The translations under genes were made by a program, and so were the position numbers. Below are positions 39,790-50,100 of a stretch of DNA of 64,000 nt, piece after piece; within the stretch, counting starts at the first letter, position 1, and every line of letters begins with the position of its first letter. The DNA comes from Caprella mutica (lineage: Eukaryota; Arthropoda; Malacostraca; Amphipoda; Caprellidae). Below the pieces are notes generated by a model. That model was not told the origin of the DNA. It saw nothing but the letters and a program-made list of their open reading frames with translations, and searched no databases. Where the stretch lies: positions 158,410 to 222,409 of the forward strand of contig CANNZV010000263.1 of the NCBI GenBank assembly GCA_947561585.1. The letters run 5' to 3'.

Positions 39790-40215
39790 AAGTGTTCAAC
39801 TAAATTGCCTGAAATTTGGTGAGACGATTGGTCCATGTTCAGTGACCTGCTGCTAACATTTTGGGAGCGACCCGGTCAAAGGTCAAGGTCGTATATAACT
39901 CAAAAAGTATTGAACCATATTGCATGAAACTTGGTGGGACGATTGGTTTATATCAAGGAACCATTTTGTTAGATTTTGGGAGCAATCGGATCAAAGGTCA
40001 AAAAAAAAAAAAGGTCAAGGCCATTTGTAACTCAATAACTCCAAAAGTATTCAACCAAATTGTCTGAAATTTGATGGGGCGATTGGTCAATGTCCAGGAA
40101 CGATCTGGTAGAATTTTGGAAGCGATCTGGTCAAATGTCAAGGTCACTTAGAGCTCGATAACTCAAAAAGTAATGTAGGTACCATATTGCATGAAACTTG
40201 ATGGGACGATTGCTT
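39790..40215. repeat. Degenerate 110-140-bp tandem repeat with AGGTCA words
   Basis: Four diverged copies share ATGAAACTTGGTGGGACGATTGG followed by TTTTGGGAGCGA-like sequence. A pair or triplet of AGGTCA words follows (39,874-39,890, 39,991-40,018 and 40,131-40,146), then AACTCAAAAAGTA. The copies sit inside the 39,504-40,632 transposon. AGGTCA is the half-site of nuclear receptors; whether these bind anything is unknown. Confidence 0.75.
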
Positions 40216-40555
40216 ATATTATCCAGTTTCTTAAATTTTGGAAGAGCTAGTCAAAGCGGAGGCGAGGGTATGCGCTCTACCGAGTGCACATAATCCAGTT
40301 TCTACATGTTTCCGTAAAATAACGTTCAAAATAAGAAAACAGGTTTGAATTCCCAAATCTTCTGAACACAACCCGGTGGATAGGACTTTCATAATCTATT
40401 TTACGACCTATTTTCTGCACTTTGATGAGAAATTTTATTTCATGGTCACTTTTTGAGTTACGTTTGGAAAGATAGAGTATTGGTTCGTAACTTGGCTACA
40501 TGTGCAATGTATAAAAAGCTGTCATTAACTAGAAGTGTTAATAATGTTTAAGTTG

Positions 40556-40607
40556 TTGTCATTAACTAGTTAGCTGGTAAATTACCAGCTAACTAGTTAA
40601 ATGACAA
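40556..40607. repeat. Strong hairpin near the right end of the DNA transposon
   Basis: TTGTCATTAACTAGTTAGC on the left arm pairs with GCTAACTAGTTAAATGACAA on the right arm, with GGTAAATTACC at the tip. The arms are about 24 bp with one extra A on the right side. Confidence 0.85.
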
Positions 40608-40640
40608 GACTGTCATTATCTAGGAATTTACCAAATAATC

Positions 40641-41352
40641 CTCAAGCTTTAGTTACCGAATGGATTTAATGAAGCAAATTAATTAATAAAGTGATAACAA
40701 ATTCAATATTTTAATCAAGTTAAAACAACTATAATAAAACTATATGAAAAATACCAAGCAACAGAGAGAATCAGAATCATCAAAATGAATAAAATTTATT
40801 TCTCAACTAGGTATACATATATTTAATAGTTTATTAAACTAAATATCAGACTCAAGACTGCTTTCCTCTTGTCTCAAACTTAAATAAAACAATGATAATC
40901 GAGAATGTTTAATTAATAGAATGGGCAGGCAAGGAAAAACAGCACACATACGAAAGGCAAATATGTGTAGTGGTCTAGGAGAAGAAAAGTGAAGAACCTA
41001 ATGACAATAACTTAATGGTGGGTGTTATATGTGTTTGGAGCAACTAGAACACTAGTGCGGTTCACGAGGGGTGATAAGTTCAGATTTTTCTCAACTGACA
41101 CTCCTATCACTTACTTGTAGCTCTGCTTCTGATTGTTCCACACGATACTTTTAGGTGAAAAACTTTTCTTTTTCACCGGAAAGTAATTTGATAGTAATTA
41201 ATTAGCTTATGGAATGTAACATACTGATGAATTTACAGATACCAAACTATAAAACGTAATATTTATTACAAAATGTTCATTATTTGGTATTAAGATAGCA
41301 ATAATTGATATAAAATATTTCATTAAGTGTTCTATCCATCGTAATTAACGAA
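40641..41352. other. Upstream region of the small HSP gene
   Basis: No ORF was recognised. A hairpin GTGAAAAAC...TTTTTCAC occurs near 41,156-41,177. I see no clean tandem nGAAnnTTC heat-shock element, although short TTC/GAA words occur around 41,165-41,185. Confidence 0.4.
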
Positions 41353-41540
41353 GAGAGGAGTTGTACTGTATATTCACTATACAGGACTTCACTATAGAGG
41401 AGTTGTGCTGTATATTCACTATACAGGACTTCACTATAGAGGAGTTGTACTGTATATTCACTATACAGGACTTCACTATAGAGGAGTTGTACTGTATATT
41501 CACTATACAGGACTTCACTATAGAGGAGTTGTGCTGTACT
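41353..41540. repeat. Mini-array of the 42-bp satellite (about 4.4 monomers)
   Basis: These monomers are the same sequence and orientation as the large array at 1-13,850, including the CTGTATATTCACTATACAG hairpin and the GTACTG/GTGCTG variants. The copy lies 27.5 kb from that array and stops about 60 bp upstream of the small HSP start codon. It replaces or forms part of that gene's promoter or 5' UTR. Confidence 0.95.
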
Positions 41541-41602
41541 TCACCGTGTGTACTACAAGGCAGTTCATCTGATGTCATTTCTCTCTCACAGTTCTCACCA
41601 AG

Positions 41603-42916
41603 ATGTCCACCACCAAATCCACCAAAACTGTGACTATAGAGAAGAGGGGTGGCTTTCGTGATGACTCCTTCTTCAAGGTACTGGCAAAACAGTAGTTATT
41701 GTCGTACATTACCTCTAGGGGTGTGACAATATGCATTTAAAATCATAGATCTTAAGAATATCACAAACGAAATGAAATGGTATCTAATACTATATACCGC
41801 TGGTATAGAACGATTGGGTGGCCTTTAATTCAATCCGTCTATAATATTTTCAGGATCTATGATTTTAAACGCATATTGTCACAACCCTAAGTATTACTAT
41901 GGAGGATGGCGCTGTCTCTTTCCATTGTCTATCATTTCAGAATCGCGGGACAAGACAAAGAAACAATCTAAATCCTTATCGTCATATTAATTCTTTTCTC
42001 CAATTTCAGGACTCATGGGACAACGCCATGAAGGATGTGGTGACCAAATGGGACAAGGAGCCTTCCACCAAGGAGGACAAAAAAACCACCCGCACCACCA
42101 CCACCTCCACCGTGTCTAGCCTCCCAACCACCGAGACAAGGAACATTTACCGCCAAATCAGGTCACAGAATGTCACGTCCGATGACTCGCAAGCTGTGTC
42201 CTGCACGGAGGAGGACGATAAGTTCCTGGTGGGTGATTGGGGCCGTGTTTCCAATGTTTTTATTTTAAGGTTTTTAAACTTATTTCACCCCTCAAAGGTC
42301 GTCAGGGAGAGGGGGGAGGGGTACTTGGGATATTTTCTACGAACAATTTCGAATTCATTCCCATAATTTCATATTAATTTAACTGTGGACAGACAATGAG
42401 ATCTCTAGGAAATCTTTACCAGTTTCTGCAGACTGGGATTTCAGAGATGTGGTAGAGGGGTGGGGGAGTAATTAGGGTGTACAGTCTGGGCTTGAATCTG
42501 TGTCACAATGTTCAGGTTTATAAACTTTTTGCCAATAATTTGGATGAAATGACTAAATGCGACTAAACTATTAAAATTATGTCACAAATATACAATGGTA
42601 GGTTTTCAATGTTACCCATTACTCAAAATTGAATGGTAAAGATGAACTATTTTTAAATTAACCAAGATGGTGTAGTGTATTTCAGATGGTGATCGATTTC
42701 AAACCAGAGCACATCAACGTTAAGGTTGTGGTGGAGAAGATTGTTGTGGTGGAGAAGATTGAGAAGAAGGAGGGTAACTCCTCCTCCTCCCAATCCTTCG
42801 TCAGGAGGTGCATGCTCCCCTCCAATGTTGACTTTGCCAAGATTTCCTCCGCTCTCTCCAAAGATGGCGTACTGAAGATTAACGCGCCTAAAATTGTGAG
42901 TGAGGAGAGGCTATGA
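41603..42916 (+). CDS. Small heat-shock protein (alpha-crystallin domain), three exons
   Basis: Exons 41,603-41,677, 42,010-42,228 and 42,686-42,916 join in phase 0 across GT-AG introns to give 174 residues, a normal length for this family. Residues 1-98 are a Ser/Thr/Lys-rich N-terminal region (MSTTKSTKTV...). The alpha-crystallin domain is about residues 90-170, with DFKPEHINVKV, SFVRRCMLPSNVDF, SSALSKDGVLKINAPK and the family Gly-x-Leu pattern. Such proteins form oligomers that hold unfolding proteins, usually cytosolic. An exact 18-bp tandem repeat in exon 3 (42,725-42,760) encodes VVVEKI twice, at the beta-strand 4/5 position. An ATTTCTCTCTCACAG sequence just before the ATG could be a 5'-UTR splice acceptor. 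AATAAA follows at 43,108. Heat induction is inferred from the family only. Confidence 0.82.
41716..41889. mobile_element. 174-bp TA-flanked MITE in intron 1 of the small HSP gene
   Basis: The left arm begins TAGGGGTGTGACAATATGC and the right arm ends GCATATTGTCACAACCCTA. The arms pair over about 36 bp, with inner ends at AATCATAGATC and GATCTATGATT. TA at each outer edge fits a Tc1/mariner-type TA target duplication (inference). The interior is non-coding. Confidence 0.8.
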
Positions 42917-43107
42917 AGTCTGCAGAGTTTGTGTGGTAGCTTTTAAGAAGTAGTTAGGGGCTTTGATTAAGTTTTTGCCAAAATTAACCTAAATTCTTCA
43001 ATCCTTTTGACCGAAAAAGTCCTTCAAAACCCACAGGAATTTGAAAACGGGTTTGAATAGTTCACTTCTAAAATATCCTTTCATTCTTTTAATGTTTTCT
43101 TCTTCTC

Positions 43108-43113
43108 AATAAA
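43108..43113 (+). terminator. Poly(A) signal AATAAA of the small HSP gene
   Basis: AATAAA lies 192 nt after the stop codon, followed by a T-rich stretch (TTGTTTCATTTGTTTC). Confidence 0.6.
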
Positions 43114-43202
43114 GTTGTTTCATTTGTTTCATCAAGTAAAAATCATCATTATTTTACACTTTAAATCCTTGCCTTCATTTTATTTTAATAATTAACAATT
43201 GT

Positions 43203-43826
43203 TTTATTATTTTAACTTTATTCTCCCACCACTCAGCTCCTCCATCACCTCCTCCACCCATCGTCTGGCGTCTTTCCCTGACCCCAACCCCAAAAACACC
43301 CGCGAAATCACCACCTTCACCACCACAGTCCCCGACAGGAGACCCACCGGCCCCCAGAAGGACGAATGATCCTCCTCCTTTGACGAATTGGTGCAGAATT
43401 GTGGCGGAAGGAGATGCAGGACATGATGGAGAAGCACACCATCCACACCTCAGTGGCTCCACCATCGACTCCATCACGACTAAACAACTCCACAACCTCC
43501 TTGGTTGTCTCCAACCTTCCGAGGGACGTCATCACCAACAGGGATGTCTTCAAGAAGGGGGACACTGTTACTGAAAGGGAGGAGAAAAGTGGGAGGAGTC
43601 TCTTCAGCCAGGGGTTACCAGACACCACCACGCTGTCACAGAGGTGTCCAAGCTCAAAGGACACGATGGCACAGTCTTAGGTAACCAGGAGCGGAAGAAG
43701 CACGAGTGCAAGTCTGCTGAGGAGCACGAGGAGATCCTACCTGACGGTACCAAGAGGAAGAACTTCACCAAGAGTAACGAGACTCGACAGGTCTTCACTT
43801 CGTCAGGCAGCACTTCGCCACCCTAA
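43203..43826 (+). pseudogene. Decayed coding remnant, possible small HSP-family paralogue
   Basis: This segment is far more GC-rich and codon-like than its surroundings but is broken. A Ser/Thr/Pro-rich reading runs from about 43,215 to a TGA near 43,367. A reading MQDMMEKHTIHTS shifts frame to end at 43,680. Another reading, VSKLKGHDGTVLGNQERKKH, runs from about 43,623 to a TAA at 43,824. At least two frameshifts and a stop are needed to link them. The part SSFDELV...MQDMMEKH resembles SFFKDSWDNAMKDVV of the upstream small HSP in position and pattern, so a decayed tandem paralogue is possible. No alpha-crystallin domain is visible. Function unknown. Confidence 0.45.
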
Positions 43827-44440
43827 GGCCCTCTAGACCAACTCCTTCGTCAGCTACTGAGTTACCGAACAGTGACACATTATCGATATTATAAGGAAAC
43901 ATTAACATATAGTATATAATAATACTGTATATACATATAACTTTATTACTGGTTATAATATCTGGACAATGGGAATGCATGATGAACTGTTTGTTTATCA
44001 ATTAACTAGTATCTTTAATTAATTTAAATACTTTTTATTCAATAGTAACATTATAGTTTCTATAACTCAATTCATTATCCAATTTATTGTTTCTCTCAAT
44101 TTAAATTATAATTAGAAGACATTTTTTGGTGTTAAATTAATACCTTCAATAAATTACTTTTATAGTCAATAAAACATTGTCTGTTTTCATTCAAATAATT
44201 ATCTAATGATAATGTAATAAATAAAAGTAATTAAAGAAATAACTTTTTATTAAATACCAACATTAATTAGGTTTTAATTCTTCTGAGAATGTAACAATTA
44301 TAGTAAGTATATTATTACCTATATTAATTAAAAACATTTCAAGTTTCAATTCTTCTGATAATAATAGAGAAAAAGTAAATATGTTTAATTAAAATAGAAT
44401 AAAATATTAACATTTTAGGTTTCAATTTTTCTGAGAATAT
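43827..44440. other. AT-rich spacer
   Basis: Three imperfect copies of a TTTCAATTCTTCTGAGAAT-like word occur near 44,273, 44,343 and 44,420. No gene was seen. Confidence 0.5.
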
Positions 44441-45030
44441 TCAGTCAGTCAGTCAGTTCATCTTTGAATGCGCCGTCTCATCGGCTTCATCATCCCCAGT
44501 CTTCTTCCATGTCTTCATCCACTTCATTCTTCTCTTGTTTCTATCACACTTCTCTTCCTCCACATTTTCATCAAAATTTCTCTCTTCCTTCTTCTTCCCT
44601 CCTCTCCTCTCCAAACAAAAACTCTCCAACAACAACAGTCTGTCTCTCCTCCACCCTCGGTCTCTGCAGCTCCAAAGCCCCTCTCCTCTCATCCTCCAGC
44701 TCTCCACAATCCAACACAAAGTGCAAAAAATCCTCCACCTGTCCTCCTTCTCCACAAATCAAGCACCCTTCCTCATCCCCGTCCCCCCTTCTCCTGTCTC
44801 CTAGCCACAAGCAGTTCGTTCTTTCTGAACAATATTCTGTCTCTCTCGCCTCCCTCGAAGTCCTCCTCTCTCATCTCCTCCTTGTACTCCCTATACAGCA
44901 AGAGCGTGCTCCTCTCATAGATCTCCTCCTTCCACTCCTTATCCACCTCTCTGCTACTCTTCTTCTTACCTCCTCCTGTCCACTCATCCCTCTCCAGTCG
45001 CGTGATTGTCTCATTTAAAAAATCCAAGCA
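44441..45030 (-). pseudogene. 5'-truncated LINE ORF2 C-terminal fragment
   Basis: On the minus strand, two frames give successive pieces of a LINE ORF2 tail. First comes an Arg/Glu-rich segment including YERSTLLLYREYKEEM (about 45,027-44,773). Then comes a zinc knuckle CLICGEG...HFVLDC (about 44,760-44,700), and a charged tail ends near 44,455. At least one frameshift is needed near 44,775. The 3' end carries four repeats of CAGT (44,441-44,457, plus strand) rather than poly(A), typical of LINEs with short tandem 3' tails. It is not the same family as the LINE at 20-25.8 kb. Confidence 0.7.
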
Positions 45031-45257
45031 AAGCCTCCCTATTTTTCTTACTAAATATGGAGGGGGAGAGGGATCCTACTTGCAATCCTGTAGATTCAGT
45101 GCCACAGGTAATTCTATCCCCTGTTTAACACCATAAATAACTATATTATAAAAAACCTAATGGGTATTTCTAATCCATATTTCAAAGTGTGTTACTTTTC
45201 AAAGAGTCTTGTCTATTTTTTATATTAATAGCACCAATTAGGCAATTACAAGGGTTA

Positions 45258-45305
45258 CACCAAATACCGAATTACACCGAATTATACCGAATTACACCGA
45301 ATTAT
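45258..45305. repeat. Short CACCGAATTA tandem repeat
   Basis: Four 10-bp copies alternating TACCGAATTA and CACCGAATTA sit at the 3' end of the neighbouring broken gene. Confidence 0.8.
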
Positions 45306-46400
45306 ATGTCAATAATAGAATCTGTATCTGTAAAGTTTCTGTTTTTGAGATCGCCTGTGAGATATTCGGAGGTCGAATCATCTTTAATATCATCAAAGCT
45401 GCTACTTGCATCGATATTCCCGCAACTGCCTGCAGTTGATTCTTCTTCCAATGATGTTAAACTTTGCCTTTCATCATCCAATTCAGGATGTGAAAGGTCA
45501 ACATATTCTTTTTCAGCCTCACCTTCTCTGCAGAAAACTGAAGGGTTTACAAGATCAATTTTGCTAGTTTGGTTGGGAGAGTTCACATTTGGAAACTCAT
45601 CTTTTTCTTGCGTAGAATCCTTTAAAGATGAAAACTGGCAATTTTCTTCTGATGCTGCTAGAGGCTCTGTGGTATTATAATCATATGATACATATTCTAT
45701 TGAATTGTTTTCTTTTTTACCGTCTACAGTTAAATCGACAGTATTTAAAACTTTTGGTTTCGTTATTGGACAAAGAAGACAAAAATGATTAGGAATATAA
45801 GATTGAAAATCTTTAGGAATGTTCATTGCCGTCCACATCAATGTACAAGCATTTTGTTCGGACTTCTTGACATTACGGCCAATTACCTTCCGGCTTAATG
45901 GTCCTGCAATGAATTCATCTTGAATCACTGGAGGAAGAACGAATTGGCTTATTGGTAATTGAACTTAATGCATATATTTGCATCATTTCTCAATAGACTA
46001 TTTTGACGGCTGACATTATAAGATCTTTATGAGGAGATATTACGATCCTTACATCATCAATAAGTTTGATCCGTGATGGATGCTCCAAATCATACCATTT
46101 CCGAAACTTTATTATTTCAATAGCTGTGAAAAGTCTAAGTAAGGAATTTTCAGTAGCATATAAATGTAAAGACATGGCTCGATACAGACAATTTCCGTCT
46201 CCTAATACTCTACGCGGAGAATACTTCTTGTATGTTACAGGGTGGAATGTCTGCAATATTTCATCAGAGACGGTGTCAAGCACACCAGGTAGTTCAGAGG
46301 TATCTTTTTCATGGTAGGTACCATCTGGTAGCTTAATCTTCTACCTTTCTAAAAGAAGACTCACATTTCTTTCTGCATTCGGACGTCCCTCTTCCAAGCT
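45302..46400 (-). pseudogene. Broken OTU-domain gene
   Basis: The upstream part (46,283 down to 45,990) contains VLGDGNCLYRAMSLHLYAT. It carries the Asp-Gly-Asn-Cys signature of OTU-family cysteine proteases, which normally remove ubiquitin. The open reading extends further 5' through KIKLPDGTYHEKDTSEL to an in-frame TAG near 46,340 (a tryptophan would fit) and on through LEEGRPNAERN to about 46,398. Downstream, a TGA at about 45,990 and a frame change near 45,940 separate the OTU part from a second block (45,928-45,302). That block contains GPLSRKVIGRNVKKSE and an acidic Ser-rich tail ending at TAA 45,302. Similar two-part proteins are numerous in some insect genomes and some are transposon-linked. 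I see no terminal repeats here. It is non-functional as read. Confidence 0.65.
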
Positions 46401-46608
46401 GTAAAAAATAATACATAAGTCGGTAGTTCGGAGACCTATAATATTTTTGATAGAATAACAATATTATATTTTATAGTTATGTAGAGTAATTTAATTAGTT
46501 TTGTTACTACAAAACCCGCTGGCGATTGTACAAATTAAAGCAAACAAAATTAGCAGTACAGTAATCATTTCTTCACTAAAAATGAATTATGATAAAAGCT
46601 CTAATCCT
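46401..46608. other. Non-coding flank of the copia insertion
   Basis: AT-rich sequence with no feature recognised. It continues after the element at 51,233. Confidence 0.5.
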
Positions 46609-46613
46609 TAACC

Positions 46614-46868
46614 TGTTGATTATTTTTGGTACTTATTAGTAGATTGATATATTACACATTGAAAGGAAATTATCATTTTATCCATTTATGATTTCGGTTA
46701 TTCACATAGTCGCATTCTTTTGTTCAGTTGACAACACGCTGTTGCGCAGAGAGGTGGTGAACTTTTCACCTCTGTAGTTATTCCGTTTTCCCAGTTTCTG
46801 TATACTATTTAGGTTGTGTCAATATACTGTTTAGTTCATTTAACCACTGCTCTCTTAAAATATTATCA
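46614..46868 (+). repeat. 5' LTR (255 bp)
   Basis: Starts TGTTGATTATTTTTGG and ends AAATATTATCA, keeping the TG...CA ends of LTR elements. It should contain the promoter. I compared it base by base with the 3' LTR and found no difference. Confidence 0.95.
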
Positions 46869-46870
46869 GT

Positions 46871-46884
46871 GGTTATGGGCCCAG
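46871..46884 (+). promoter_or_regulatory. Primer-binding site, internal initiator tRNA-Met type
   Basis: GGTTATGGGCCCAG lies two bases after the 5' LTR. This sequence matches what is known for Drosophila copia, which is primed by an internal fragment of initiator tRNA-Met rather than the tRNA 3' end. Confidence 0.85.
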
Positions 46885-47100
46885 AAATCGCCCTGGTTAA
46901 ATGAATTAAATTTTCAGTGATTTTGTGCCTACGTGACAGTGTTACTGTGTGGGTAGTTACTGCGTTTCAAGGTCAGCGAGGACAAACGTGTATTCGTTTG
47001 TACGGTGTTGAAGCCTGAGTGCGGCTATACACTACGCAATTGGTGGATTGTTCACACAAACAATTTGTTTGTGAATCTGCAGTTATTGTGATTGTTCACA

Positions 47101-50100
47101 ATGGACCCGAAACATGTTATTGTTCCGCTTGATGAAAGCAACTATGCCACATGGAAGGTACAACTTAAAATGGCGCTGATGAGGGAGGACCTTTATTCAA
47201 TTGTAACTGGTACTGAAGATGTCCCAGATGATCCTGATTCAACTGATTACAAAAAGTATGTTGAGCGTAGAGATAAAGCTTTAGCAGCTATAGTACTTGC
47301 TGTTGAACCAAAATTGCTATATCTCTTGGGTGATCCAGATGATCCCGCTGATGTGTGGAATAAATTACAAGGTACGTTTCAACGGAAAACGTGGGCTAAT
47401 AAGCTACGTTTGCGGCGTCAGTTATATTCCATGAAATTGAAACCTGGTGACAGTATGCAGTTGCACCTCAAGAAATTTACTGAACTATTTGATGAGTTGG
47501 CAGTAGTGGGAGATGCAGTTGAAGAAGAAGATCGCGTTATTAACGTGTTAGCATCTTTACCAGATTCTTTTTCTACATTAGTTACGGCATTAGAAGCCAC
47601 GGATAATGTTCCATCGTGGGAAACAGTAACAGAGCGACTTCTACACGAGGAAAGTAAGATGCAGGTGAAAGACGACAAAGCCCATGCTCTAACTTCTAAG
47701 AATAATTCTCACTCTGGATTCAAGAAGAATAATGTGAAATGTTATGAATGTGGAAAAATAGGCCACACTAAACGTAACTGCCGTGTTTGGCTTGCTAAAT
47801 CAAACAAAGCAAACACTGTTGAGTTGAATAAGGAGAAAAATGAAGAGCACGTAACATTATATGCCAGTGCTTTATCTACACCTGTTGAAAGTCTCTCAAA
47901 GTCCTGGATTATGGATTCAGGAGCCACCCAGCATATGACCTATCAAAAGGAGCCATTCATCAAGATGGACAACTTAAAAACATCTACAGGCGTCATCGTT
48001 GGTGATGGAAGGCCCTTGGAAGCAGTTGCTGTTGGTGAAGTTCAAGTGATTTTAAAATTTCCAAACAATATAAGTAAGAAATGTGTTATTTCTAATGTGC
48101 TTTATGTGCCTGAATTAAAAACAAATTTATTAAGTATTTCTAGATTAACTGAAAATGGTAAACAAGTGAAATTTAAAGATACAGCTTGTGAGGTCTATCA
48201 TAACAATTCTTTACTCGCTTTAGGAGCTAAGGTAGAAAATTTGTATTATCTTTGTTCTTCGAATATTGGTTCTTATGATAATGCAAATGTTGTTTCCAAT
48301 GTTCATGATCAGGCAATGCTTTGGCACAAGAGGTTAGCGCATGTTGGTTTTGATAATTTGAAGAAATTGATTAATGATAACTTAGTCAGAGGACTTGATT
48401 TAAAGGTAACTAATTTAAATAGAAATGATTTCTTCTGTGAAAAATGTGTTGAAGGTAAAGCGTCTAGAAAACCATTTCCTAAATTGGCTAATCATAGAAC
48501 GACAAAACCTCTTGAGCTAATTCATACTGATCTGTGTGGTAAAATCACTCCATCCTCATTAGGAGGAGGTAATTATATCATTACTTTTATTGATGATTGT
48601 ACTCGTTATGTTTGGTGCTATATTCTTAAAGCTAAGAGTGAAGCTTTTGATAAATTTAAAGAGTTTAAAGCATCAGTTGAAAATCAATTTAGCAAAAAGA
48701 TTAAAATTCTAAGATCAGATAATGGTGGCGAGTATACGTCAAATGAATTTGAATCGTTTCTCAGAAATGAGGGTATCAAACACGAAAAAAACTGTTCCAA
48801 AAACACCTGAACAAAACGGTATTGCAGAGAGACTAAATAGGACATTAATTGAAGCTACTAGATGTATGTTATCTGATGCTAAACTAGATAAGTCTTTTTG
48901 GGCTGAAGCTGTCTCAACAGCTGTTAATATACGAAATAGAAGTCCAACTGTTGCACTTAAGAGTAATACCCCATATGAGGCTTTGTTTGGTCGTAAGCCA
49001 AGTATAAAACATTTGAGAGTTTTTGGCTGTGTATGCTACCCTCATATTCCGGGAGATGAGCGCTCAAAATTAGATCCTAAGGTTAGACGATGCATTTTTC
49101 TTGGTTACAGTAGTCAAAGTAAAGCATACAGAGTCTATGATTTAGAGCGTAAGAAAATTGTTATCAGTAGAGACATGGTCTTCAATGAGTCTCAACGATC
49201 TTCTGTTGAGAAGGAGAGAAATGCATCCAGTCTTGATTCATCAATTCAATTACCATACATGTCGGACGACAATGATCAAGTAGATTCAGAAGAACTAAAT
49301 GTAAATGATGAGGAGAATTTTCAATTGAGACGATCATTGAGGAATAGACGTGAACCTGATAGGTATGGTGATTGGACTTACTTAGCTTGTGATGATAAAA
49401 AAGATGAACCCTTAAATTTTTGTGATGCAATGTAATCAAAAGATTCAGGTAAATGGAATATAGCAATGCAAAACGAAATTGATTCAATCAAAGAAAATAA
49501 TGTTTGGACTTTAGTAAAGTTACCTCAAAATTGTAAGCCAATTGATTCAAAATGGGTGTATAAGCGAAAAATTGATGCAAATGGAAACGTAGAACGTTTT
49601 AAAGCTCGTTTAGTTGCAAAAGGATTTGCCCAAAGATCAGGATTAGATTATGATGAAACATTTGCTCCAGTAGTTCGTTTTGAATCACTCAGAACATTAT
49701 TTTCAGTAGCTATGGAATATGATTTAGAATTACATCATATGGATGTTACATCTGCATTCTTGAATGGAGATTTAACTGAAGAAATTTATTTGTCTCAACC
49801 TGAAGGATTTGTTATTCCAGGCAAAGAGGACTGTGTTCTAAAATTAAATAAAAGTTTGTATGGTCTGAAGCAAAGTCCTCGTTGCTGGAATGGATCCTTG
49901 GACACATTTTTGAAAGAGCTTGGATTTGCACAATCATCTGGTGATTCATGTATTTATACCTGCTCAGTTGAAAATGACATAAGTGTCATTGCTGTATATG
50001 TAGATGATCTCATTATTGCTTCAAAGTCACACACTAGAGTTGCTCAAATCAAAGCTGCTTTCTCTAACAAATATAAAATGAAGGATCTAGGTAAATTGAA

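Larger units (their letters stand above)
39504..40632. mobile_element. 1,129-bp non-autonomous DNA transposon with 8-bp target duplication
   Basis: The 23-bp terminal inverted repeats begin GGTAAATTCATAGATAATG on the left and end with CATTATCTAGGAATTTACC on the right. Both are flanked by the perfect direct repeat AAATAATC (39,496-39,503 and 40,633-40,640). Each end also holds a subterminal hairpin: one around 39,511-39,544 with a single mismatch, and a strong one at 40,556-40,607. The centre is a short tandem repeat (separate entry). There is no transposase frame. An 8-bp duplication fits hAT, P or Merlin transposases; the family is not resolved. Confidence 0.85.

Noticed and set aside
41150..41190. 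A heat-shock element upstream of the small HSP gene
   Set aside because: I could not find three correctly spaced alternating GAA/TTC blocks; the local TTC/GAA words belong to a simple hairpin.
44464..45018. Ser/Pro-rich plus-strand ORFs
   Set aside because: They are antisense shadows of the minus-strand LINE fragment.
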